A stretch of 64,000 nucleotides of DNA from Candidatus Villigracilis adiacens (GTDB taxonomy: Bacteria > Chloroflexota > Anaerolineae > Anaerolineales > Villigracilaceae): NCBI GenBank assembly GCA_016703605.1, contig JADJBU010000024.1, forward strand, positions 1-64,000, written 5' to 3'. The notes beneath the pieces are model-generated. The model made no database searches. It was not told where the DNA came from and was given only the letters and a program-made list of their open reading frames with translations. The translations under genes were made by a program, and so were the position numbers. Shown piece after piece: positions 42,951 through 49,687 of the stretch. Within the stretch, counting starts at the first letter, position 1; each line of letters begins with the position of its first letter.

Positions 42951-42963
42951 TTTAATCCCCGCA
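42951..42963 (+). promoter_or_regulatory. TTTAAT-N6-ATG leaderless promoter of the acyl-CoA synthetase
   Basis: TTTAAT at 42951-42956 and the ATG at 42963 are six bases apart, which favours this start over an in-frame GTG at 42945. Confidence 0.45.
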
Positions 42964-45041
42964 TGGATTCCTCCCTCCTCCCCTTCTTTCAACCCAAAGG
43001 CGTCGTCATCGTTGGCGCATCCACCTCGCCCGAAAAACTCGGCTATGGCGTGGCGCGGAATTTGATCCAAAGCGGATACAAAGGCGCGATCCATCTCGTC
43101 GCGCAAAAAAGCGGCGAAGTCTTTGGCAAACACATCCACACCAGCCTGCAAGACATCCCAGACCCGGTTGACCTTGCGATTCTCATCGTCCCCACCCAAG
43201 CCACGCCCCAGTCCATTGAAGATTGCGCGAAACGCGGAATCAAAGCGGCGATCATCGTCTCAGCAGGGTTTCGGGAAGTTGGCGAAGAAGGCGCGGCGTT
43301 GGAAAACCATTGCGTAGAGATCGCGCAAAAACATGGCGTGCGGCTGCTCGGTCCCAACTGCATCGGCACAATAGACACGCATCTCCCGCTCGATACAACC
43401 TTCCTGCAACCGCCCATGCCCACACAGGGCGGCATCGGCTTTATCTCGCACTCCGGCGCATTCGCCGCCGCCATCATTGATTGGGCGCGCGGTCAGGGTT
43501 TCGGCTTCTCGCGCATCGCCAGCCTCGGCAATCAAGCCGACGTAAACGAGACCGACATGCTGCCCATGCTCGCCGAAGACGCTTCCACAAAAGTCATCGT
43601 CATGTACATGGAAAGCATCTCGAACGGCAAACGCTTCACGCAAGCCGCAGGCGAGATCACAAAACAAAAACCCATCATCGCGCTGAAAGTCGGTCGCTTC
43701 GAAGCGGGACAAAAAGCCGCCGCCTCTCACACTGGTGCGCTCGCCGCCTCAGACACAGCCTTCGACGCTGCATTCGAAAAAGCGGGCGTCCTGCGCGCCG
43801 AAACCGCCGAGCAAATGTTCGACTGGGCGCGGGCATTGGAGACCTGTCCATTGCCGAAGGGAAACCGCATTGGGATTTTGACCAACGCAGGCGGACCCGG
43901 GGTGATCGCCGCCGATTCTCTCGAGCATCACGGCTTGGTCCTTGCCCAATTAGCGGATGCAACACTGCAAGCTTTATCTGCCATTCTTCCATCTGCAGCC
44001 AACACTCACAACCCGGTGGATATGCTCGCATCGGCATCGCCCCAAACCTACGCGGAATGCCTAAAGATATTACTCAACGATAAAAACGTGGATGCCGTGA
44101 TGATCATCCTGCCGCCGCCGCCAATGTTCAAGGCAGAAGAGGTGGCGAAGGCGGTCAATGAGGTCATCGAAAAATTTGAAAAGCCGGTTGTGATCGCATT
44201 GATGGGGTCAACTCTGGTGGAAGGGGCGGGCAACGAGTTCCGCGAAATGCGGGTTCCGACGTATCCATTCCCGGAGCGGGCGGCTTCGGCGCTGGCGGCG
44301 CTGGTGAAGAGGGCAAAAGGAGCGCAAAGCAGCGCTGCGGCGTCATGGACACATCTCCCGACTTTGCAGCATAAGAGCAGCCAGTCCAAAGTCTCCCGGC
44401 TTTGGACTCCAGATGAACTCATGCAAGCCTACGGCATTCCCAATGCGCCGGTCAAACTGGCGACGAATGAAAGCGAAGCGGTTGCGGTTGCAAATGAACT
44501 GGGTTTCCCGGTTGTGATGAAGATCGCCTCGCCGGATATTTTGCACAAGTCGGACGTGGGCGGCGTGTTGCTGAATATAAAAGATACCGCGGCCCTCCAA
44601 TCCGGCTTCGCGCAAATGATGGCGCGGATGGAGAGACTCGTCCCGCCGCCGCGCATCGACGGGGTGCATCTCCAGCGCCAGGTGGCTGGCGGGCAGGAAG
44701 TGATCGTGGGCATGGCGCGCGATCAACAATTTGGTCCGTTGATAATGTTCGGCTCGGGCGGCGTGGAGGTCGAGGGACTCAAGGATGTGGCATTCTGCCT
44801 GGGTCCGCTGAATCAGGCGGAGGCGGGGGAAATGATGCGTCAGACCTGGGCTGGGAGGAAGTTAAAAGGCTTCCGCAGCATCCCGCCGGTAGATGAGGAA
44901 GCGGTCAAGGATGTTTTGGTCAAACTCTCGCAGCTTGCGATGGAGCATGATGAAATCGAAGAAATTGAGATCAACCCGCTGCGGGTGCTTGCAAAAGGCG
45001 CGGTGGCGGTGGATGTGAGGGTCAAATTCAAAGGAGAATAG
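42963..45041 (+). CDS. ADP-forming acyl-CoA synthetase (acetate/propionate-CoA ligase), fused alpha-beta
   Basis: 692 residues. The alpha part has a CoA-binding Rossmann domain (PKGVVIVGASTSPEKLGYGV) and two flavodoxin-like domains, with the phosphohistidine loop at AASHTGALAASD. The beta part is an ATP-grasp domain beginning WTPDELMQAYGIPN and FPVVMKIASPDILHKSDVGG. It makes ATP from ADP and phosphate while releasing an organic acid from its CoA ester. Placed right after a methylmalonyl-CoA-type decarboxylase, it would harvest energy from propionyl-CoA (inference). The alpha-beta linker (about 452-482) appears to be repeat-derived. Confidence 0.93.
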   Translation: MDSSLLPFFQPKGVVIVGASTSPEKLGYGVARNLIQSGYKGAIHLVAQKSGEVFGKHIHTSLQDIPDPVDLAILIVPTQATPQSIEDCAKRGIKAAIIVSAGFREVGEEGAALENHCVEIAQKHGVRLLGPNCIGTIDTHLPLDTTFLQPPMPTQGGIGFISHSGAFAAAIIDWARGQGFGFSRIASLGNQADVNETDMLPMLAEDASTKVIVMYMESISNGKRFTQAAGEITKQKPIIALKVGRFEAGQKAAASHTGALAASDTAFDAAFEKAGVLRAETAEQMFDWARALETCPLPKGNRIGILTNAGGPGVIAADSLEHHGLVLAQLADATLQALSAILPSAANTHNPVDMLASASPQTYAECLKILLNDKNVDAVMIILPPPPMFKAEEVAKAVNEVIEKFEKPVVIALMGSTLVEGAGNEFREMRVPTYPFPERAASALAALVKRAKGAQSSAAASWTHLPTLQHKSSQSKVSRLWTPDELMQAYGIPNAPVKLATNESEAVAVANELGFPVVMKIASPDILHKSDVGGVLLNIKDTAALQSGFAQMMARMERLVPPPRIDGVHLQRQVAGGQEVIVGMARDQQFGPLIMFGSGGVEVEGLKDVAFCLGPLNQAEAGEMMRQTWAGRKLKGFRSIPPVDEEAVKDVLVKLSQLAMEHDEIEEIEINPLRVLAKGAVAVDVRVKFKGE

Positions 45042-45042
45042 C

Positions 45043-45330
45043 ATGACCGCATTTGTGATTTTGGATATTGAAGTAACCGACCCCGCCGGGTACGAAGACT
45101 ATAAAAAAATGGCGGCGCCAACCGTGGCATTGTACGGCGGGACGTATGTGGTGCGCGGCGGGTATGTTGAAACCCTTGAAGGCGATTGGGCTCCAAAACG
45201 GATCGCCGTTTTGCAATTCGAAAGCGTGGAACGCGCCAAGGCATGGATCAACTCACCGGAGTACGCCGAAGCGCGCGCCCTGCGATTCAAGTATGCCGTT
45301 TCGAAGGCGATTGTTGTTGAAGGGGTGTAG
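45043..45330 (+). CDS. DUF1330-family protein
   Basis: 95 residues, one ferredoxin-like alpha/beta domain. The pattern YEDYKKMAAPTVALYGGTYV, VVRGGYVETLEGDW and RIAVLQFESVERAKAWINS is the DUF1330 signature. These proteins form dimers like small monooxygenases, but their function is not known. The start is one base after the synthetase stop, so the two are co-transcribed. Confidence 0.9.
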   Translation: MTAFVILDIEVTDPAGYEDYKKMAAPTVALYGGTYVVRGGYVETLEGDWAPKRIAVLQFESVERAKAWINSPEYAEARALRFKYAVSKAIVVEGV

Positions 45331-45331
45331 T

Positions 45332-45502
45332 TTGGAAAATCTTGAACGATGCATTGCGGGGTTCGAAGGAAAAACCATCAGTGTGGCAGCGCAGGATCTG
45401 GAGACGGGCAATGAGATTTTTATCAACTCCGATGTGACAAGGCACCCTGACCCTGCCAACACGATGAAAGTGCCAGTGATGTTTGAAAACAATAGAAAGT
45501 AG
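45332..45502 (+). pseudogene. N-terminal remnant of a class A beta-lactamase-like serine hydrolase
   Basis: From a TTG right after the DUF1330 stop, 56 codons read like the start of this family (GKTISVAAQDLETGNEIFIN, PANTMKVPVMFE). The catalytic Ser of the SxxK motif is replaced by Asn (NTMK). The frame ends in GAAAGTAGAAAG repeats, and the rest of the gene is missing. It is a fragment with no likely activity. Confidence 0.7.
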
Positions 45503-45573
45503 AAAGCAGAAAGTAGAAAGTAGAAAGTGGCGAGTGGAAAGTTGCCAAATCCACTTTCCACTTTCCACTCACA
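45488..45573. repeat. GAAAGTA tandem repeat with inverted arms
   Basis: Six or so units of (G)AAAGTAG/AAAGTGG run into the complementary arm CCACTTTCCACTTTCCACTC. They can form a long hairpin between the beta-lactamase remnant and the MOSC gene. Confidence 0.7.
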
Positions 45574-45595
45574 ACCTCACTCAATAAGGACACCC

Positions 45596-46393
45596 ATGAC
45601 CACCATTTCCACCCTCACCTACTATCCCATCAAAGCCTGCCGCGGGTTCGATGTGACCGCAGGCAGCGTGACGCGCATGGGGCTTGAAAACGACCGCCGC
45701 ATGATGGTCGTCACACCCGAAGGAAATTTTCTCACCCAGCGTGAACATCCGCGCTTCGCATTGGTCACGCCCACGCTCGAAGACGATTCGGTTACGCTCT
45801 CCGCGCCGGGTTTCGATCCGCTGCGGGTCGCGCTTCGCAAAACGGGAACGCCCACGCCGGTCAACATTTGGAAGAGCAAAAACGTCCACGCCATCGACCA
45901 GGGTGATGAAGCTGCAACATGGTTTTCGGACTGGCTCGGCTTGACGGTCCGGCTCGTCCACTTTGAGGACGGCTTCATCCGCAAAGTCAGCGCGGACTAT
46001 GCGATCAACGCCGATGACCACACCGGATTTGCAGACGGCTACCCGATTCTGATCCTCTCGGAAGAATCGCTTCAGGACTTAAACTCAAGGCTGGATTCGG
46101 CGCTGCCGATGAATCGATTCCGCCCGAACCTTGTCGTCAAAGGCTGCGAACCTTTCGCAGAAGACACATGGAAGCGCATCCGCATCGGCGGCGTGGAGAT
46201 GGCGCTGGTCAAACCATGCGCGCGCTGTGTGGTGACGACGATTGATAAAGAGACTTTGGCGAAAAATAAAGAACCGCTCAAGACCTTGAATGCCTATCGC
46301 AATCACGAACTCGGCGCGATCTTTGGGATGAATACGATTCCGTTGAATGAAGGACGGATCGAGGTTGGGATGAGGGTGGAGGTATTGGAATAA
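45596..46393 (+). CDS. MOSC-domain protein (MOSC N-barrel + MOSC)
   Basis: 265 residues from the ATG at 45596, after AATAAGGACACCC. The N-terminal beta-barrel domain (about 1-100, LTYYPIKACRGFDVTAGSV and GLENDRRMMVVTP) and the MOSC domain (FRPNLVVKGCEPFAEDTWKR) are clear. CARCVVTTID holds the Cys that binds molybdenum cofactor in mARC-like enzymes (about Cys 213-216). Such proteins reduce N-hydroxylated compounds or deliver Moco. No Moco genes are nearby. Confidence 0.9.
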   Translation: MTTISTLTYYPIKACRGFDVTAGSVTRMGLENDRRMMVVTPEGNFLTQREHPRFALVTPTLEDDSVTLSAPGFDPLRVALRKTGTPTPVNIWKSKNVHAIDQGDEAATWFSDWLGLTVRLVHFEDGFIRKVSADYAINADDHTGFADGYPILILSEESLQDLNSRLDSALPMNRFRPNLVVKGCEPFAEDTWKRIRIGGVEMALVKPCARCVVTTIDKETLAKNKEPLKTLNAYRNHELGAIFGMNTIPLNEGRIEVGMRVEVLE

Positions 46394-46394
46394 A

Positions 46395-46512
46395 AGTGTA
46401 GGCAGGTAGGCAAGTAGAGACGTAGATAAGTAGACAGGTACACAAGTACACAAGTAAACACGTAACGCAACCTATGTACCTGTCTACCTGTGTACCTCTA
46501 CATACCTATCTA
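46395..46512. repeat. 8-bp tandem repeat array arranged as a large inverted repeat
   Basis: The left half has units like AAGTAGAC, AGGTACAC, AAGTACAC and AAGTAAAC; the right half has the complementary units (GTACCTGT, CTACCTGT, GTACCTCT, ATACCTATCTACCT). It fills the gap between two convergent genes and could fold into one long stem, acting as a terminator for both. Confidence 0.8.
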
Positions 46513-47481
46513 CCTAACCACGTCCTCCGCATACTTATCCGCAAACAGCGCGGGTTGACCGCCGGTATGCCAGAAGAGGATCGTCTCGTCCTTTTTGAAG
46601 AATCCCTTGCGGATCAGGTTGATCATCCCCGCCGCGGCTCTGCCTGTGTAGACGGGGTCGAGCAGCAAGCCTTCGTGTTTGGCAAACAAACGAATCGCCT
46701 CGCGTTCCCCTTCGCCGAACACGCCATAACCCGCCTGACAATAATCCTCTGTCGCAAGAACATCGTTACGTGAAAATTGAATCCGCTCTCCAAATTTTTC
46801 GCTGGCACGAGAAGCGAGATCGGAGACATGCGATTTCAATTCTTCTTCCGGTTCGTCAATGCTGATTCCCAGAATTTTGCCTTTGTACCCAAACAAACGC
46901 TGACCCAACACCAGCCCGGCATGAGTCCCGCCGGAGGATGTGCCGAAGACGATCCAGTCCGCGTGAACGTTTTGCTGCATGAATTCTTCCATCGCGAAGG
47001 TATAGCCCATCGCGCCGGTCGGGCTGGAGCCGCCGTACGGAACCAAATATGGTTTTTTTCCTCCAGCAACGGCATCGTCAAAAGTTTTCTGTAATATTTC
47101 GTCACGAAAAGCGCGGTCTTCGACGGTGATGATCTCCGCTCCGAAAAGTTGATCGAGCAGGAAGTTCGCAGTGGCATGTTCTGGTCTTACGCCTGTCAAT
47201 ACTAATTTACATTCAAAGCCATATCGCGCCGCCGCCGCCGCAGTTTGACGACAATGATTAGACTGCATTGCTCCGCCCGAAATAAGCAAATCCGCGCCCT
47301 GTTCACGGGCTTCGGCAATGAGAAATTCCAACTTGCGGGTTTTGTTGCCGCCAAACGCCAGCCCCGTCTGGTCATCGCGTTTGACGAAGATACGCGGTCC
47401 GTTCAGGGTTTTGGATAAATTGGGCAGTTCCTCTATTGGGGTGGGAAGATGGGCAAAGTTCAAGCGGGCGATTTTTTCCAC
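46510..47481 (-). CDS. PLP-dependent D-cysteine desulfhydrase / ACC-deaminase family enzyme
   Basis: 323 residues from a GTG at 47481, chosen because AAGGAG lies eight bases upstream (the frame is open to 47817 without a start that fits the family). Family motifs: LPTPIEELPNLSKTL, FVKRDDQTGLAFGGNKTRKL with the PLP Lys, SGGAMQSNHCRQTAAAAA, GTSSGGTHAGLVLG. It should break a C-S or C-N bond in a small amino acid, such as D-cysteine or aminocyclopropane carboxylate. It overlaps the end of the small membrane gene by 22 bp. Confidence 0.88.
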   Translation of the reverse strand: MEKIARLNFAHLPTPIEELPNLSKTLNGPRIFVKRDDQTGLAFGGNKTRKLEFLIAEAREQGADLLISGGAMQSNHCRQTAAAAARYGFECKLVLTGVRPEHATANFLLDQLFGAEIITVEDRAFRDEILQKTFDDAVAGGKKPYLVPYGGSSPTGAMGYTFAMEEFMQQNVHADWIVFGTSSGGTHAGLVLGQRLFGYKGKILGISIDEPEEELKSHVSDLASRASEKFGERIQFSRNDVLATEDYCQAGYGVFGEGEREAIRLFAKHEGLLLDPVYTGRAAAGMINLIRKGFFKKDETILFWHTGGQPALFADKYAEDVVR

Positions 47482-47774
47482 GAAAAGACTCCTTGAATCA
47501 ATTTGAAGGAAGCAAAGAAGACAAAAGCCAAACCAGCATGATTGACCGCTGCCAGCAAAAGATAATTCCGCCAGGTTGTGTCCAGCCAGCCGGTTTTGGC
47601 AAAACGCGCCGCGTCGTGGAACTCCGGCATGGAGACGAAGTCCCAGGTCTGGTAGAGACTTTCGCCGTCCTGCGAGAATTCGCGCACTTCGCTGACGAGC
47701 GGGAAGATGGGCAGGCGCGCGAGGAGAAGGACGATGGCGAGGGAGACAAAGGGGATGAGGATTTTGCGAAACAT
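47460..47774 (-). CDS. Small membrane protein of unknown function
   Basis: 104 residues from the ATG at 47774. Two hydrophobic segments (IPFVSLAIVLLLARLPIFPL near the start and NYLLLAAVNHAGLAFVFFAS near the end) enclose a region with SLYQTWDFVSMPEFHDAARF. I do not recognise the family. TACAAT ten bases before the ATG is a possible -10 box. It overlaps the downstream desulfhydrase gene by 22 bp, so they are in one transcript. Confidence 0.6.
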   Translation of the reverse strand: MFRKILIPFVSLAIVLLLARLPIFPLVSEVREFSQDGESLYQTWDFVSMPEFHDAARFAKTGWLDTTWRNYLLLAAVNHAGLAFVFFASFKLIQGVFSWKKSPA

Positions 47775-47816
47775 TGATAGTACGATTGTACCGCAAGCAA
47801 AATCGCGGGCGGGGCA

Positions 47817-47838
47817 TATAATCCGCGTGAATGAAGAA
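47817..47838 (+). promoter_or_regulatory. TATAAT promoter and duplicated start cut off from its gene by MITEs
   Basis: TATAAT at 47817-47822 is followed eight bases later by ATGAAGAA (47831-47838). The identical ATGAAGAA recurs at 48091-48098, at the far side of the MITE block, and opens the frame of the gene at 48112-48741. The original leaderless promoter was thus separated from the gene by about 260 bp. Confidence 0.6.
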
Positions 47839-47840
47839 GA

Positions 47841-48092
47841 GTAAATACTCAACCTGTCATTTCGACGGGGAGAAATCTTGCGCAACATTGAAAGAGATTT
47901 CTCGTAACTGCTCAGGCAATTTGCGTCTCGTCCTGTCATTTCGAGTGGCGCGAGGCGCCACGAGAAATCTTCCTCGATAGTGCGCTGGATTTCTCCTCGC
48001 TGACACTCGTCGAAATGACAGGCTGAGCGGTTACGATTTCTCACTGCCATTCGAAATGCCAAGGCAGGGCAGCGAATTAGCTGAGCAGTCAT
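47841..48092. mobile_element. GTAACTGCTCAG-family MITE, outer copy, interrupted by a second copy
   Basis: The left end GTAAATACTCAACCTGTCATT starts at 47841 and the right end GCTGAGCAGTCAT closes near 48092. The flanking sequence GAAGAAGA / GAAGAAAG (or ATGAAGAA on both sides) is the target duplication. Another full copy is inserted at 47904-48034. Taking that out leaves an element of about 113-121 bp similar to the copies at 9410 and 57728. Confidence 0.75.
47904..48034. mobile_element. GTAACTGCTCAG-family MITE, inner copy, 8-bp target duplication
   Basis: 131 bp from GTAACTGCTCAG to GCTGAGCGGTTAC. It is flanked by the perfect direct repeat GATTTCTC (47896-47903 and 48035-48042), which itself belongs to the outer copy. 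The interior has the same GAGTGGCGCGAGGCGCCACG hairpin as the other copies. Confidence 0.9.
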
Positions 48093-48111
48093 GAAGAAAG
48101 AGAGGTTAAAT

Positions 48112-48741
48112 ATGGAGAGAATACTAACCCCATGGACGGGCGCGGCATTCAACGATATCACCTGGACGGAACTCCACAGCGGGCGCGGGAGCTCCGGTTT
48201 CAACAGGGAATATTTCAGGAAGCATTATCCCAGCCTGGGCAAGCCAGATACCTACTGGCTGGAATATTATTCAGAGTCTTCCGGCTTGGTCGGAAAGCGC
48301 GTTCAAAGCACGCTGAAATCCACGCAGGATGTGGTTACGGTGGACACATCATATAACGCGATCGGGAACATCAAAAGCCGGGTCGTCCGCGTCAATAACG
48401 GACCCGCGCTACGCTTCGAAAACCGAAACTTTGACTGGCTGCTGCTCGACGAGAAAGGCGATGTCCTCGCCCGTTTTGAACGCGGAGCCACTACCGAAAA
48501 ATTTCCGCTCGAAGAAGCCGATCTCGCCTACCTCGGCGGACCGGACGACCCGCACGTCTACGAAAAAGTTTTCGTCAAAGGCGAGGCATTGGCGGAAATG
48601 ATCGTGCCGAACAGCGGCGTCAGCTTTGCGCGGTTCAAGCACCAGCCGCTTGTCCCTTACATGCGGGGCGCGCCGGAGAATCTCACAAAAGAGCAGACGG
48701 AAATTTTGCTCGCCATGTTATTATTGCCCATCACTCAATAG
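48112..48741 (+). CDS. Conserved-looking protein of unknown function
   Basis: 209 residues from the ATG at 48112, which has AGAGAGG seven bases upstream; an in-frame ATG at 48091 is the one next to the MITE. The protein is soluble, with no signal peptide or membrane segment, and rich in aromatic residues (YWLEYYSESSGLVGKRV, FENRNFDWLLLDEKG, YEKVFVKGEALAEMIVP). I recognise no family. The codon use looks normal for the window. Confidence 0.7.
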   Translation: MERILTPWTGAAFNDITWTELHSGRGSSGFNREYFRKHYPSLGKPDTYWLEYYSESSGLVGKRVQSTLKSTQDVVTVDTSYNAIGNIKSRVVRVNNGPALRFENRNFDWLLLDEKGDVLARFERGATTEKFPLEEADLAYLGGPDDPHVYEKVFVKGEALAEMIVPNSGVSFARFKHQPLVPYMRGAPENLTKEQTEILLAMLLLPITQ

Positions 48742-48759
48742 ATTTTATCCATGACAGGC

Positions 48760-48819
48760 AGGTGACAGTCACTTTGGATGATTTTCAAATTGATTTATTG
48801 CAAAAAGTGACTGTCACCT
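48760..48819. repeat. 16-bp perfect inverted repeat AGGTGACAGTCACTTT
   Basis: AGGTGACAGTCACTTT (48760-48775) and its exact complement (48804-48819) enclose a 28-base A/T-rich loop. Each arm contains the smaller palindrome GTGACAGTCAC. It resembles REP-type intergenic repeats and lies between two genes on the same strand. Confidence 0.75.
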
Positions 48820-48847
48820 TAATCCAATAACCCCTGGAGGATTTTTT

Positions 48848-49648
48848 ATGTCACGCGGGAAAAAAATTGCAATTGGCGCAATCATAGCGCTGGTCCTGCT
48901 ATGCGGAGCCGGAATGTTGTTCATCAACTGGGCGAATTCGGATGAGGGGCAGGCGGCAATGGACGAGGTCGGCACGAAACAAGCCGTCAGCAGCGCAACT
49001 GCCGCGGTTCAGGAAACAGCCCGGGCGGAGTCTGAGGCGCAGGCGGCTGGGACAGCCACCGCCGTCATGCTGGATATAGATCAGCGCATCCAAAACGCGC
49101 AGCTGGTCTTTGAGGAAGGTTTGGATGAAGGCAGTCCGTTCATCGCCGAAAATATCATGGATTATGATCTTACCTACAAGGACGGCATCGCCACTGTCAG
49201 CCTGCCGTGGAATGGGTTCTTCGTCATCGAGAGCGGGGAGCAATTGACGGACTTCATCGCCGAGGTGGATTGCGACCCCCAGGGGGATGGAATCGCCTGC
49301 GGCATTGCGTATGGAGTTCAAAAGAAGGGGGACAGGCCTTATTATTACGCTTCGCTGATCTCGGGTTCGTATAATTGCGCCTTCTTCGACCAGACGGAGG
49401 ATTTTTCGAAAGCCAGTTACCCGATGTGCAATTACCCGACGGAAGGGTTGTTGACCCATCTGCGCGTGGAGAAGTTCGGGAGCAACCTGCGCTTCTATGC
49501 CGGGGGCGAGTTGATGGATGAGCGCGTGTTGGAAAAGGAGGAATTCCTGACCGGCGGCGTGGCGCTCATCTTCGGCAGGGCGGGCGGCGAGCAGAGTGAT
49601 TTCAACCGGGTCTGGTTGGATAATTTCAAAGTATGGGAAATGCCGTAG
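48848..49648 (+). CDS. Membrane-anchored protein with concanavalin-like (laminin-G-type) outer domain
   Basis: 266 residues. One N-terminal helix (about 7-27, IGAIIALVLLCGAGMLFINW), an Ala/Glu/Thr-rich stalk (about 30-75) and an outer domain that reads like a jelly-roll sensor domain (YDLTYKDGIATVSLPWNGFF, YYYASLISGSYNCAFFD, FNRVWLDNFKVWEMP). The last stretch is typical of DUF1080/LamG-like folds in Chloroflexota surface proteins. CTGGAGGA precedes the ATG. The function is unknown. Confidence 0.72.
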   Translation: MSRGKKIAIGAIIALVLLCGAGMLFINWANSDEGQAAMDEVGTKQAVSSATAAVQETARAESEAQAAGTATAVMLDIDQRIQNAQLVFEEGLDEGSPFIAENIMDYDLTYKDGIATVSLPWNGFFVIESGEQLTDFIAEVDCDPQGDGIACGIAYGVQKKGDRPYYYASLISGSYNCAFFDQTEDFSKASYPMCNYPTEGLLTHLRVEKFGSNLRFYAGGELMDERVLEKEEFLTGGVALIFGRAGGEQSDFNRVWLDNFKVWEMP

Positions 49649-49687
49649 GGTAAACCTGCGGCAAAACCCCGACAAATACGGAAGCGC

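Noticed and set aside
46395..46512. Possible CRISPR or iteron origin
   Set aside because: 8-bp units without spacers and arranged as facing arms; no replication gene or DnaA boxes nearby.
47482..47817. N-terminal extension of the PLP enzyme up to 47817
   Set aside because: The extra residues do not match the family and overlap the small membrane gene in another frame; the GTG at 47481 has AAGGAG at the right distance.
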